A DNA stretch of 64,000 nt from assembly GCF_024494575.1 (NCBI RefSeq), contig NZ_JANHDO010000003.1, forward strand, positions 124,001 to 188,000, read 5' to 3'. The stretch is from Halorubrum salinum (lineage in GTDB: Archaea; Halobacteriota; Halobacteria; Halobacteriales; Haloferacaceae). The translations under genes and the position numbers were made by a program. This document shows, in pieces, positions 30,863 to 40,638 of the stretch. Positions within the stretch are counted from its first letter, which is position 1; the number at the start of each line of letters is the position of its first letter. The notes below the pieces were generated by a model. That model had not been told where the DNA came from. It saw nothing but the letters and a program-made list of their open reading frames with translations, and did not search any database.

Positions 30863-32173
30863 TCAGGCCGAGAGCGCGTCCGAGACGCCGTGACTCCACC
30901 GGAGCACGTCCTCGTCGGCGCCGAGTCGACCCGCGAACTGAACGCCGAGAGGAAGCCCCTCGTCCGTCGTGCTCGCAGGGACCGTGACCGTGGGGAGGCC
31001 GGCGTGCGTCCACGGGAGGTTCATTACCGGGTCGCCCGTGCTGTCGATTCCCTCCGGGGCCGATCCGGGCGCGGCCGGCGCGATCCACAGATCGATCCCA
31101 CAGTCGTCCATCGAGTCGGTCAGGTCACCGCGGAGTTCGCCCCGACTCCGTCGCCCGACCGCGACCGTCTCCATCGTCGCCTCCAGCCCCTCTACTATCA
31201 GGTCGCTCGTCTCGTCGGCGTACCGCTCGCCGTACTCGCGGTACCAGTCCTCGTGTGCGACGGCGGCGTCGGCGGCGACGAGCCGCTTGTGCCGCTCGTT
31301 GACGGCGTCGATGTCGGACATCGCGTCGACGCGGACCACGTCGTACCCGGCCGCGGTCAGCGCGTCGAGGTGGTCCTCGAACGCGTCGAGTGCGGTATCT
31401 GAGGCCTGTTCGAGGTACGCGCCGTCCGGGACGCCTATCGTCGGACGCTCCGTCGGCGCGGGCAGCGTCCGCCACGAATCACAGAGCAGAGGCGCGACGA
31501 GGCTCATCCCGGCGGTGTCCTGCGTGAAGACGCCGACGTGGTCGACGGACTCCGACAGCGGGATGACGCCTTCAGTCGAGATTCGGCCGAAGCTCGGCTT
31601 GTATCCCACCACTCCGCAGAACGCCGCCGGCCTGATCACCGAACCGATCGTCTGCGTCCCGAACGCGACCGGACACAGCCCGGCCGCGACCGCCGCCGCC
31701 GACCCGCTGGACGACCCGCCGGGGGTCCTGTCCGTGTCGTGCGGGTTCCGGGTGGGTCCGGGCGACATGTGCGCGAACTCCGTCGTCACCGTCTTACCTA
31801 ACACGAGCGCGCCGGCGCGCCGAAGCGCCGTCACCGCGGCCGCCTCGTCGCCCGTGATCACCCCGGGCGGGAGATCGGAGCCGGCTCGCGTCGGCAGCTC
31901 CTCCACGTGGAAGATGTCTTTCACCCCGACGGGGACCCCGTACAGCGGCGGCCGGTCGGCGGGGTCCGGATACCGCTCGGTGAGCGCGGCCGCCTGGTCT
32001 CGAAGACGCTCCCACCGACCCTCCTCGGCGACCAGCGCCTCGATCTCCGGGTCGACGGCCGCAGCCCGCTCTTCGAGTTCGTCCACGTACGCGTCGAGGT
32101 CGATCCGCCCGCTCCGCAGGTCGTCTGCGACGTCCGCCAATGGCTCTTGGTGTAACACGGCAGTAGCTGTCAC
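30863..32173 (-). CDS. Amidase-signature family enzyme
   Basis: The 436-residue enzyme has the full Ser-Ser-Lys triad: Lys in VGVKDIFHVEELPTRAGS, Ser in GGSSSGSAAAVAAG and the nucleophile Ser in TQTIGSVIRPAAFCG, followed by GYKPSFGRIS. It hydrolyses a carboxamide or urea-type bond; GatA is excluded by context and sequence. The GTG at 32173 was chosen because a CATATAGCG box lies about 28 bases upstream, giving a leaderless message; longer starts would lie over the divergent gene's promoter. It is convergent to the M20 hydrolase gene (121-base gap). Confidence 0.92.
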   Translation of the reverse strand: MTATAVLHQEPLADVADDLRSGRIDLDAYVDELEERAAAVDPEIEALVAEEGRWERLRDQAAALTERYPDPADRPPLYGVPVGVKDIFHVEELPTRAGSDLPPGVITGDEAAAVTALRRAGALVLGKTVTTEFAHMSPGPTRNPHDTDRTPGGSSSGSAAAVAAGLCPVAFGTQTIGSVIRPAAFCGVVGYKPSFGRISTEGVIPLSESVDHVGVFTQDTAGMSLVAPLLCDSWRTLPAPTERPTIGVPDGAYLEQASDTALDAFEDHLDALTAAGYDVVRVDAMSDIDAVNERHKRLVAADAAVAHEDWYREYGERYADETSDLIVEGLEATMETVAVGRRSRGELRGDLTDSMDDCGIDLWIAPAAPGSAPEGIDSTGDPVMNLPWTHAGLPTVTVPASTTDEGLPLGVQFAGRLGADEDVLRWSHGVSDALSA

Positions 32174-32316
32174 GTCATCCCTTGTATATCGGTCGCATTC
32201 GCTATATGTTGCCGCTACATGCTCGTCGCCCCCGTGAGCGACCGCTCGTCCCGGGCCTCGTCGCTTCGCGTCTCCCGCCGGAACACCTATGCCGGCCTCC
32301 GTCCTTGCGGCGGACG

Positions 32317-33423
32317 ATGGAGCCAGACAGTTCCGGCGAGGTGCGGTTCCTCTCACAGGAGGCAGCGATCGAGGCCGGCGCGACGGACGCGAGTCGCTGC
32401 GTCGAACGGATGGACGACGTCTTCGAACTGTACGACCGAGACCGGGTGGTGATGGGCGAGAACGGCCACTACCTGCACGGGCACATGACGACGTTTCCGG
32501 ACGGGCTGGCAGCCCCCGACGCCGAGCGGCTCCGGCCGGGGAGTCGGTTCGGTGCGATGCCCGCGTACGTCGGCGGCGACATCGACGCGGTCGGCGTCAA
32601 GTGGTACGGCTCCGTCACCGCCCGGCCGGACGAGGATTCGGCACCGCGCTCCGGCCCCGTGCTCGTCTTGAGCGACCCCGACACCGGCCGACCGCTGACC
32701 GTGATGGACGGGGCGGTCGTGAGCGGTATGCGGACCGGGGCGATGGCGGCGCTCGGGGCGCGATACCTACAGGGCGAGCGCGCGACGACCGCGGCGATAC
32801 TCGGCCCCGGCGCGGTCGGACAGACGTCGGCGCTCGCGCTCGACGCGACCCTGCCGTCGCTCGCGGAGATACGGATCTACCACCCGGACGAGTGGAAGGC
32901 GACCGCCTTCCGCGACGCGATGAACGGACGGCTCGCGGCGTCGGTCACGGCGACAGACTCGATCCGAGGGGCCGTCCGCGGCGCAGACGTCACCGTCGCC
33001 GCCGCGTCGCCGGATCCGCCGCCGCGGATCGACGCCTCGTGGCTCGACGACGACTCGACCGTGATCCAGCTGGGCGACCTCCGCGTCGACCTGCACGCGT
33101 TCGACGACGACCGCGTGTTCTGTGACGTTCGCCGGCACCCGCTGGAGTTCGAGCGGCAGGTCGGCTGGGAGTTCACCGCCGCGTACGCCGCCGCCGTCGA
33201 GAGCGACGACGGCCCGCTCGCGCTCTCCGACGTCCGCGCCCTGCACGAACTCGCCGCCGGGACCGACACGAAACCGACGGCGGGGCGGTCGATCCTATCG
33301 TCGCTCGGGCTGCCGATGGAAGACGTCGCGTGGGGTATCGAGGTGTACCGGAACGCGGTCGCTGACGGCATCGGACGAACGCTGTCGCTCCGATCGGAGC
33401 CGCACTTCGGGCCACCGTACTGA
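32317..33423 (+). CDS. Ornithine cyclodeaminase/mu-crystallin family protein
   Basis: The 368-residue protein has KWYGSVTARP and the catalytic-region VVLSDPDTGRPLTVMDG equivalent, MRTGAMAALGARYL, and the NAD-binding AAILGPGAVGQTSALAL. The family includes ornithine cyclodeaminase, ketimine reductases, archaeal alanine dehydrogenase and opine-type dehydrogenases; the precise reaction cannot be set from sequence alone. It is followed 90 bases later by the ABC importer genes on the same strand, so it is likely part of that transcript, and its role is probably the deamination step. Confidence 0.9.
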   Translation: MEPDSSGEVRFLSQEAAIEAGATDASRCVERMDDVFELYDRDRVVMGENGHYLHGHMTTFPDGLAAPDAERLRPGSRFGAMPAYVGGDIDAVGVKWYGSVTARPDEDSAPRSGPVLVLSDPDTGRPLTVMDGAVVSGMRTGAMAALGARYLQGERATTAAILGPGAVGQTSALALDATLPSLAEIRIYHPDEWKATAFRDAMNGRLAASVTATDSIRGAVRGADVTVAAASPDPPPRIDASWLDDDSTVIQLGDLRVDLHAFDDDRVFCDVRRHPLEFERQVGWEFTAAYAAAVESDDGPLALSDVRALHELAAGTDTKPTAGRSILSSLGLPMEDVAWGIEVYRNAVADGIGRTLSLRSEPHFGPPY

Positions 33424-33513
33424 GGACCACTCGGATCAGTTGGTGTGTCTCCCTGTGTGTTTTAGGTGATTTAATCAAAGCACTTTTGTAGGCGTGTTTC
33501 CCCCGGATTGTTG

Positions 33514-34476
33514 ATGGATATCGCCAAGAAAGTTTCAGATAACGCGCTAGTGCGCGCAATATCTGATCAGAGTCGTGTGAAAAACGTCGGGGACAACTAC
33601 ATCGTCAGGAACCTCTGGGGAGGTATCCGCTCGATGGTGAACGACCGGATGACCGCCTTCTATTTCGGCATCCTCGTCACCATCCTCCTGATGGGGGTAT
33701 TCGGTCCGATGCTCGCTCCCTACGGCGTCGAGGAGATCCACTTCGACCCGCAGACGGGACAGATGCTTCGGGCGGAACCCCCGTCGCTCGCGCACCCACT
33801 TGGAACGACGTTCAACGGGTACGACGTGCTGACGAGGCTGTTGATCGGTGCTCGTCCCACCGTCCTCACCGGCATCATCGGCGGCGGCATGATCCTGTCG
33901 ATCGGGACCGCCATCGGCGTGACTGCCGGCTACGTCGGCGGCCGCACCGAGACGCTGTTGATGCGCTTTACCGACTTCGTGTACGGCGTTCCGCTGATCC
34001 CGTTCGGGATCGTGCTCATCACGTTCCTGGGCGTGGGGTTCATTCCGTCGATCATGGTGATCGGGTTGATACTCTGGCGCGGTGCCGCCCGGGTGATCCG
34101 GGCGCAGACGCTGAAGGTGAAACAGTACCCGTTCGTGCAGGTCGCCAAGGCGAGCGGCGCGAGCACGCCCCACATCATCTTCAAACACATCCTCCCCAAC
34201 GTGGCCCCGATGGCGGTGTTCTTCCTCTCGCTCGGGGTTGGGTACGCGATCATGCTGCAGGCGAGCCTGACGTTCCTCGGCGTCGCCGACCCGTTCATCC
34301 CCTCGTGGGGAGTCATGATCCGGAACGCGTTCAACTCCGGGTACATGTCGACCGCGTGGTGGTGGTCGGCCCCGCCGGGCCTGCTCATCGCGATCACGGT
34401 GCTGGCCACGTTCATGTTCGGACGCGGCTACGAGGGAGGCGACAGTGAGACCGCAAACAACGCGATCGCAGCCTAA
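33514..34476 (+). CDS. ABC oligopeptide-type transporter permease (DppC-like)
   Basis: The 320-residue membrane protein has six hydrophobic segments and the EAA loop near residue 215 (VQVAKASGASTPHIIFKHILPN), which docks to the ATPase. The N-terminal helix is followed by a large extracellular segment, as in DppC. ATG at 33514 preferred over upstream TTG codons. It is first in the importer cluster, followed by both ATPases, while the partner permease comes later, an unusual order. Confidence 0.93.
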   Translation: MDIAKKVSDNALVRAISDQSRVKNVGDNYIVRNLWGGIRSMVNDRMTAFYFGILVTILLMGVFGPMLAPYGVEEIHFDPQTGQMLRAEPPSLAHPLGTTFNGYDVLTRLLIGARPTVLTGIIGGGMILSIGTAIGVTAGYVGGRTETLLMRFTDFVYGVPLIPFGIVLITFLGVGFIPSIMVIGLILWRGAARVIRAQTLKVKQYPFVQVAKASGASTPHIIFKHILPNVAPMAVFFLSLGVGYAIMLQASLTFLGVADPFIPSWGVMIRNAFNSGYMSTAWWWSAPPGLLIAITVLATFMFGRGYEGGDSETANNAIAA

Positions 34477-34477
34477 C

Positions 34478-35536
34478 ATGAGCGAGCCACTACTCGAAGT
34501 CGACGACCTCACCGTACAGTACGAGACCGACGACGGCATGCTGACGGCCACCTCGAACGCCTCCTTCAGCATCTCCGAAGGGGAGTTCTTCGGACTCGCG
34601 GGCGAGTCCGGCTCCGGAAAGAGCACGCTGGCGAAGGCGATCATCGGCGGGCTCGACGACAACGGTCAGGTATCGAGCGGGACGATCACCTACCGCGGCG
34701 AGGAGATACAAGACCTCTCCGACAAAGAACTCAGTCAGCGTATCCGCTGGAAGGAGATCTCGTGGATTCCGCAGGGCGCGATGAGCAGTCTCGACCCGCT
34801 CCAGCGGGTCAGCGAGCAGGCGCTCGAGATCGGCAACGTTCACACGGACCTGCCGGACGAGGAGATCCGGGACAAGCTCAAGGAGACGTTCGACATCGTC
34901 GGTCTCCAAGAGAGCCGGATCGACGACTACCCACACCAGTTCTCCGGGGGAATGCAACAGCGAGCTATCATCGCGCTCGCGCTGTTCCTCGAACCGGAGC
35001 TCGTCATCGCGGACGAGCCGACGACGGCGCTCGACGTGATCATGCAAGACCAGATCTTCACGTACCTCGACCGGCTGAAAGACGAACTCGACATCAGCCT
35101 GCTTCTGATCACCCACGACATCAGCGTGATCTTCGAGTCCTGTGACAGCGTCGCCATCATGCACGCGAGCCAGATCGCCGAGCGCGGGACGACGGACGCG
35201 GTCCACGCCAACCCGCGGCACCCGTACGCGTTCATGTTCAAGGAGGCGTTTCCCGACATTCGCGAGCCGAAGCGGGAGCTCGAGGTGATCGAGGGCCACC
35301 CGCCGGAGCTGATGGGCGAAGTCGACTTCTGTAGCTTCGCGGACCGCTGTCCGTGGGCCGCGCCGGAGTGTCGGGAGGGAGCACCGCCGACCGAGTCCGT
35401 CGAAGACGGCGATCCGAGCCACGTCACCGCCTGCGTCCGGAAGGAGGAGGCATACGAGATGTACCGGTCCGACGCGTCCCCGATCGACGACGGATCCGGG
35501 GCACAGAGCATCGCACAGATGGGAGAGGTGGACTGA
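34478..35536 (+). CDS. ABC oligopeptide-type ATPase (DppD-like)
   Basis: The 352-residue ATPase has Walker A GESGSGKSTLAKA, signature FSGGMQQRAIIALAL, Walker B LVIADEPTTALD and the H-loop ITHDISV. The C-terminal oligopeptide-HPY domain has its cysteine cluster (DFCSFADRCPWAAPEC). The ATG lies 1 base after the preceding stop. It is paired with the second ATPase downstream. Confidence 0.95.
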   Translation: MSEPLLEVDDLTVQYETDDGMLTATSNASFSISEGEFFGLAGESGSGKSTLAKAIIGGLDDNGQVSSGTITYRGEEIQDLSDKELSQRIRWKEISWIPQGAMSSLDPLQRVSEQALEIGNVHTDLPDEEIRDKLKETFDIVGLQESRIDDYPHQFSGGMQQRAIIALALFLEPELVIADEPTTALDVIMQDQIFTYLDRLKDELDISLLLITHDISVIFESCDSVAIMHASQIAERGTTDAVHANPRHPYAFMFKEAFPDIREPKRELEVIEGHPPELMGEVDFCSFADRCPWAAPECREGAPPTESVEDGDPSHVTACVRKEEAYEMYRSDASPIDDGSGAQSIAQMGEVD

Positions 35537-35538
35537 CC

Positions 35539-36885
35539 ATGAGCGCGAACCAGCCCGTGTTGGAGATCAAGAACCTCAAGAAGTACTTCGAGGGCAACAC
35601 GGACATCGTCGACATGATCATGCGTCGCGAGCCGTCCCAGATTCAGGCGGTCGACGGCGTCTCGATGACGCTGCAGGAAAACGAGTCGGTCGCCGTGATC
35701 GGCGAGAGCGGCTGCGGGAAGTCGACGCTGTTGCGCACGCTCATCGGGCTCCACGACATCTCGGCCGGGGACATCGTATACAAGGGGACTCCCGTCTCCG
35801 AGTTCGACAAGGCGGACTGGAAGGAGTACCGGCGGAACGTTCAGGTGATCTTCCAGGACCCGTTCAACTCCCTGAACCCGAAGATGACCGTCCGGGAGTC
35901 GCTCGCGGAGCCGCTCGACATCCACGGGATCGGGAACAAAGAGGAGCGGGTGCGAGAGGTGTTAGAGCAGGTCGAACTCCAGCCGGCAGAAAAATACCTC
36001 GACCGGAAGCCGACGAACCTCAGCGGCGGCGAGAAACAGCGCGTCTCCATCGGCCGCGCGCTGATCCTCGACCCGGACGTCATCCTCGCCGACGAGCCGG
36101 TGTCGATGCTCGACGTCTCCACGCAGGCCGCGGTGTTGACGAAGATGAAGGAGCTGATCAACGACTTCGACGTCTCCATGATCTACATCTCACACGACCT
36201 CTCGACGGTGTCGTACATCGCCGAGACGGTGAAGGTGATGTACCTCGGTCGGTTCGTCGAGTCCGCACGGACGAAACGGCTCCTCGAAGATCCCAAACAT
36301 CCGTACACCGAGGCCCTCGTCTCGGCGATCCCGGTGCCCGACCCGACGTACGACCGGGAGCGGACCGAGATGTCCGGCGCGCCGCGAGACCCGATCGACA
36401 TCGGCGAGGGGTGTCGGTTCAGAGACCGGTGTCCGGAGGTCATTCCGCCGGACGACATCGAGATCGACCAGCAGGCGTACCGGGAGATCATGTCGTTCCG
36501 GGAGTTCCTCGAACGCGAGGAGGTCGGCCTCGAACGGATCGAAAAGATCGTCGAGGTGAACGAGCGGTCGGCGCTCGTCGACGCGGTCCAGCGCGAGTAC
36601 TTCGACCACGAACTCACCGGGAAAAACGAGTCGACGCTCCGCTCGGCGCTCACGTCGCTGGCCGACGGCAACGAGGACCTCGCCATCGAGCGCCTTCGCG
36701 AGCGGTTCGAGAGCGTCTGTGAGACCACTCCGCCGGAGGTCGAGGCGGAGCCCGAGTGGCACGTCGCGTGTCACCACCACACGGAGATCGACCGAACGAC
36801 GGTCGCGGGTGGCGGGGGAACGGACGCCACGGGTGACAGCGGATCGGACGCGACCGGAAGCGTGGCACACGCGGAGCACCAATGA
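35539..36885 (+). CDS. ABC oligopeptide-type ATPase (DppF-like) with C-terminal insertion
   Basis: Start at MSANQPVLEIK. The protein has Walker A GESGCGKSTLLRT, signature NLSGGEKQRVSIG, Walker B DVILADEPVSMLD. At 448 residues it is about 100 longer than a typical DppF. The extra segment lies inside the C-terminal cysteine cluster, between CRFRDRCPEVIP (about residue 295) and the last Cys (HVACHHH, about 412), and is a charged helical insertion (EREEVGLERIEKIVEV and so on). A Gly/Asp-rich tail follows. Its stop overlaps a short frame (ATGA). Confidence 0.94.
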   Translation: MSANQPVLEIKNLKKYFEGNTDIVDMIMRREPSQIQAVDGVSMTLQENESVAVIGESGCGKSTLLRTLIGLHDISAGDIVYKGTPVSEFDKADWKEYRRNVQVIFQDPFNSLNPKMTVRESLAEPLDIHGIGNKEERVREVLEQVELQPAEKYLDRKPTNLSGGEKQRVSIGRALILDPDVILADEPVSMLDVSTQAAVLTKMKELINDFDVSMIYISHDLSTVSYIAETVKVMYLGRFVESARTKRLLEDPKHPYTEALVSAIPVPDPTYDRERTEMSGAPRDPIDIGEGCRFRDRCPEVIPPDDIEIDQQAYREIMSFREFLEREEVGLERIEKIVEVNERSALVDAVQREYFDHELTGKNESTLRSALTSLADGNEDLAIERLRERFESVCETTPPEVEAEPEWHVACHHHTEIDRTTVAGGGGTDATGDSGSDATGSVAHAEHQ

Positions 36886-36971
36886 GAGCACGTACCACAG
36901 AAACGATGGACGCGGCGCGGAGCACCGGCGATCACGAAAGAGGCGGACGCGACGGCGGGGGTGAGCGGTAG
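36882..36971 (+). CDS. Possible 29-residue coupling peptide between dppF and dppB
   Basis: A short ATG frame overlaps the dppF stop (CAATGAG) and ends with TAG directly before the dppB ATG. The product is Arg/Gly-rich with no recognised motif (MRARTTETMDAARSTG at the start). It could be only a means of translational coupling between two genes otherwise 86 bases apart, or a chance frame. Confidence 0.25.
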   Translation: MRARTTETMDAARSTGDHERGGRDGGGER

Positions 36972-37955
36972 ATGTCGTCGCTGCGGCGGTATTTCGCTGT
37001 CCGGTCGGTACAGACCGTGATGATGCTGGCGCTCGTCATGACGGCGCTTTTCGTGCTGTTCCGGTCCATGCCGGGAGACTTCACCGCACAGATGGCGGCC
37101 TCGGGGGCGAACGAGGAGGCGCTGCAGGCGATCCGCGAGCAGTGGCACTTAGACGAACCGTTGTACATGCAGTATTACCACTACCTCGCGAACCTCGTGC
37201 AGGGGAACCTCGGGGAGTCACCGGTGTACCGCGTGGACGTGTGGGAGTTCACGAAGCTCCGCATCTTCAACACGTTCATCCTCGTCGCGCCGGCGATGAC
37301 GTTCACGTACGTGATCGGCGTCGCGATCGGAACCGTGGCGGGGAGCAACCGCGGGAGCGCGTTCGAGCGCTTCGGAACCGTCCCGATCATCGGCGTCGGC
37401 TCCTCGCCGGCCTTCTTCACCGCGATCCTCCTAGTCATCGTGTTCGCTGTCTGGCTGAACCTGTTTCCCACCTCGGGGATGACGTCTCCGGGGTCGACCG
37501 AGGGGCTGGCGTGGTGGGAGCCGTACCTCACTCGTGACTTCGCCGCCCACTACGTCCTCCCGTTCACCGCAGTGGTCTGTCGGTACCTGTTCATCCCGAC
37601 GCTGATCATGCGCAACAGCGTCGTCGAAGTGATGGGCGAGGACTTCACGGAGTACTACCGGCTGACCGGGCTTCCGACGCTGACGCGGCTCCGGCACATC
37701 GCGAAACACGCCAGCATCCCGGTGCTCACTATCTACCCCGTCTCGCTCGCGCGCGCTCTCGGCGGGCTCGTGCTCATCGAGACGGTGTTCAACTGGCCGG
37801 GGATCGGCTTCACGCTCGTCGAGGCAGTGCTCGCGCGCGACTACCCGACGGTGCAGTTCGTGTTCTTCGTGGTGGCGGCGTTCGTCATCGTCTCGAACTT
37901 CGTCGTCGACCTCGTGTACGGGGTGATCGATCCGCGAATCCGGCTCGAAGGATAG
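36972..37955 (+). CDS. ABC oligopeptide-type transporter permease (DppB-like)
   Basis: The 327-residue membrane protein has the DppB layout: an N-terminal helix, the characteristic DEPLYMQYYHYLANLVQGNLGES segment split by Leu, then five more helices and the EAA loop RLTGLPTLTRLRHIAKHA-type motif near residue 230. Partner of DppC. Follows the short frame directly. Confidence 0.93.
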   Translation: MSSLRRYFAVRSVQTVMMLALVMTALFVLFRSMPGDFTAQMAASGANEEALQAIREQWHLDEPLYMQYYHYLANLVQGNLGESPVYRVDVWEFTKLRIFNTFILVAPAMTFTYVIGVAIGTVAGSNRGSAFERFGTVPIIGVGSSPAFFTAILLVIVFAVWLNLFPTSGMTSPGSTEGLAWWEPYLTRDFAAHYVLPFTAVVCRYLFIPTLIMRNSVVEVMGEDFTEYYRLTGLPTLTRLRHIAKHASIPVLTIYPVSLARALGGLVLIETVFNWPGIGFTLVEAVLARDYPTVQFVFFVVAAFVIVSNFVVDLVYGVIDPRIRLEG

Positions 37956-38097
37956 GCGGCCTATCGATCCGGCTCGGTTTACGAAATCCAACAGCGGCGG
38001 CACTCAATATTGTTTATATTCACTAATTACGCACATAGTGCTACAGTCTATCGATTTTAGACGAAAAATTTATAAGCTACCCAGATAGTGTTGTGGT

Positions 38098-39918
38098 ATG
38101 GCTGCTCACACCAAGCAGACCGGCGACGGCGAGAGATCGATCGAACGGAGAACGCTCCTTCAGGCGCTCAGCGGGGCCGCAGCAGTCGGCCTCGCCGGCT
38201 GTTCCGGCGGCGACGGGGGCGACGGCGGCAGCTCGTCCGGATCCGACGGCGAACTGGGCGAGCGCGTCTCCACGCTCCAGATGGAGTACTGGTCCGACTA
38301 CGGCGGCTTCACCACCACCCAAGAGCAGATGGCCCCGATAATCAGTCAGGGGATCGAGAGTCTGGGGACCGGTGTCGACATCGTCCCGAAGGACCTCGGG
38401 ACGAACACGGGCCAACAGGCGAACGACTCGAACCGCGCCAACAACATCTCGTTCACGTGGTGGGTTCCGGCGGCCGACCGGCTCGACCCGCAGGAGCTTC
38501 TGAACAACATGCGGCTCGACTGGGCGGGCGCGAACGGCAAGAGCAACACGTCGAACTACGCCGACTGTGAGTACACGCGGCGTCTGATCGAACAGACGAA
38601 CGCCGAGACCCCCGAAGAGCGCGAGGAGGGATTAAACGAGACGATCGCGTACATGTCGCAAGACTGTGCGATCGACAACCTCTGTCCGGTGGCGAACATC
38701 GGCGCGTGGCGGACGGACATGGTCGAGATAAACGGGATCGGAACCGGGGGGCTCGCCCGCTCGAACGCGGAGTGGCTCTTCAAGTCGGAGCTGACCGACG
38801 GCGAGGAACTGATCGTCGGGATCGACCCGATCGCGACGGAGACGACGAACTGGATGACGCACACCGCCTCGATGCCGGAAGCGATGTGGCAACACATGAT
38901 CCACTCGCCGGTCCACAAGTACAACGAGGACTTCGAGGTCGTCGAACTCCTCGGGTCGGTCGACGTGGTCGGCAGTCAGGAGGTCGTGGTCGAGCTGTTC
39001 GACGACGCGACCTTCACCAACGGCGACCCGGTCACCGCACAGGACGTGAAGTTCACCTTCGAACAGATCCTGCGCGGCGGCGACGCGGGCGCGTACCCCG
39101 GCGCAGCGCCGGTGCCGTACGACGCGATCGAGGCCGTCGACGAGCAGACGGTCCGGTTCACGTTCACCGAACCGTACATCCCGTTCGCCGAGACGACGCT
39201 CATGCGCTGGGGGATCCTCCATCAGGAATCCTTCGAGGAAGCCGGCGCGGTGGAGAATCCGGGCGACGCGACGTTCGAGACGCCGATCGTCTCGTCGGGG
39301 CCGCTCGAAGTCACCTCCATCCAGCAGGGACAACGCGTCGTCACGGAGCCGCACGACGGGCATCCGGAGTACCAGGTCGCACAGCCGGTGATCTTCGAGG
39401 CGTACCGGAACGAGGAGTCGATGATCAACGCGCTGGGGGCCGGCGAGGCCCACGTCGGCGTGGAGATCTCACCGCCCAACGCGACGCGGGTGAACGAGGA
39501 GATCGACAACGCCAACGCGGAGTTCACCGGGACCCACACTTCCTACAACCTCCAGTACATCTGTCACACCGCGCCCTGCAAGTTCACGGAGTTCCGCAAG
39601 GCCGTCGGCGCGTCGGTCAACCGGGACCTGCTCGTGAACACCGCGTTCGACAACCGCGTCGAACCGGACATGTTCCCGACGTACATCTCGGAGAACCACC
39701 CGCGGTTCCCGCCCGAGGACATGCTGTACGAGCACCCCGATTCGGGCGGCGACGTCGAGGCGGCCCGCGCGATGCTCGAAGAGGAGGGATGGGGATGGGA
39801 CGGCGACGGCAACCTTCACTACCCGCCGGACGCAGACCTCGATCCCCTCTGGCCCCAGGGCGAGGTCCCCTCGGCGGAACAGTTCCCCTGCATCGACGAA
39901 CTCGGCTTAGACCCCTGA
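38098..39918 (+). CDS. ABC importer substrate-binding lipoprotein (SBP family 5)
   Basis: The 606-residue protein has a Tat-lipoprotein signal (ERRTLLQALSGAAAVGLAGC) with a Gly/Ser/Asp linker, then the SBP_bac_5 fold, including NGDPVTAQDVKFTFEQIL and QTVRFTFTEPYIPF. It is anchored outside the membrane and should bind the transported substrate. A 142-base gap with AT-rich sequence (TTGTTTATATTC, ACGAAAAATTTATAAGC) separates it from dppB, so it probably has its own strong promoter in addition to read-through. Confidence 0.93.
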   Translation: MAAHTKQTGDGERSIERRTLLQALSGAAAVGLAGCSGGDGGDGGSSSGSDGELGERVSTLQMEYWSDYGGFTTTQEQMAPIISQGIESLGTGVDIVPKDLGTNTGQQANDSNRANNISFTWWVPAADRLDPQELLNNMRLDWAGANGKSNTSNYADCEYTRRLIEQTNAETPEEREEGLNETIAYMSQDCAIDNLCPVANIGAWRTDMVEINGIGTGGLARSNAEWLFKSELTDGEELIVGIDPIATETTNWMTHTASMPEAMWQHMIHSPVHKYNEDFEVVELLGSVDVVGSQEVVVELFDDATFTNGDPVTAQDVKFTFEQILRGGDAGAYPGAAPVPYDAIEAVDEQTVRFTFTEPYIPFAETTLMRWGILHQESFEEAGAVENPGDATFETPIVSSGPLEVTSIQQGQRVVTEPHDGHPEYQVAQPVIFEAYRNEESMINALGAGEAHVGVEISPPNATRVNEEIDNANAEFTGTHTSYNLQYICHTAPCKFTEFRKAVGASVNRDLLVNTAFDNRVEPDMFPTYISENHPRFPPEDMLYEHPDSGGDVEAARAMLEEEGWGWDGDGNLHYPPDADLDPLWPQGEVPSAEQFPCIDELGLDP

Positions 39919-39969
39919 GATGTCCGGAGAATCGAGTCTGCAACCCTCGAACACCGATCCAATCACACG

Positions 39970-40638
39970 ATGACGACTACAACCGACACCGTCGACGAAC
40001 TGCTGACATCAGGCGTATTCGAGGCGACGCCGTCCGGGCTCGCTCCGAGCGAGGAGTTTCGCGAGACCGTGTCGGACCGCACCACGGCGATCGCAGAGGG
40101 CGGCGGCGACGACGCGCTCGCGGACCTCCCGGACCCGCCTGACGCCCTGCCCGCCGACGCCGATCCCGAACTGCTCGCGGCCTACGCGACCCTGCGCGAG
40201 CGGCATCCGAGCGTCTCGTCGACGCAGGCGCTCGTCACGGCGGTGCTCCTCACGTCGTCGAACCCCGGCCAGCCGCCTGCGTCGGGGGCCCCGAAGGGGT
40301 TCGTCCCGGTTCACGGCGAGGACGCCGTTCGGCTCGTCGACCTGTGTGACCGATGTGTCGTCTACGTCTGGCGTCAGGACTGTCGGCCGTGCGAGGCGAT
40401 CCGGCCGAATCTGAGCGAGGTGTTCGGCGCGGATCCCCCGGACGGCGTGCTCGCGCTGTCGGTGTACGGTCCCGACTGTGCGACGCTGCTCGACGCCGAG
40501 TACGACGTCGTCGGTGGGCCGACGACGCTGTTCACGCTGGAAGGAACCGTCGACGCCCGGTTCGTGGGCGTCGCCGAGACCGACGCGCTCGAACGCGAGA
40601 TCGACACGCTCCGAGAGCGCTCCGTCTCGTCGTCGTAG
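39970..40638 (+). CDS. Thioredoxin-fold protein, 222 residues
   Basis: The C-terminal 110 residues show a thioredoxin fold with VVYVWRQDCRPCEAIRPNLSEV (CxxC active site) and the cis-Pro strand VVGGPTTLFTLEG. The N-terminal half is helical and acidic (DELLTSGVFEATPSG, LPADADPELLAAYATLRERHP) and is not a known domain. There is no signal peptide, so it is cytoplasmic. It lies 52 bases after the substrate-binding protein gene, which may be part of the same transcript. Confidence 0.75.
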   Translation: MTTTTDTVDELLTSGVFEATPSGLAPSEEFRETVSDRTTAIAEGGGDDALADLPDPPDALPADADPELLAAYATLRERHPSVSSTQALVTAVLLTSSNPGQPPASGAPKGFVPVHGEDAVRLVDLCDRCVVYVWRQDCRPCEAIRPNLSEVFGADPPDGVLALSVYGPDCATLLDAEYDVVGGPTTLFTLEGTVDARFVGVAETDALEREIDTLRERSVSSS

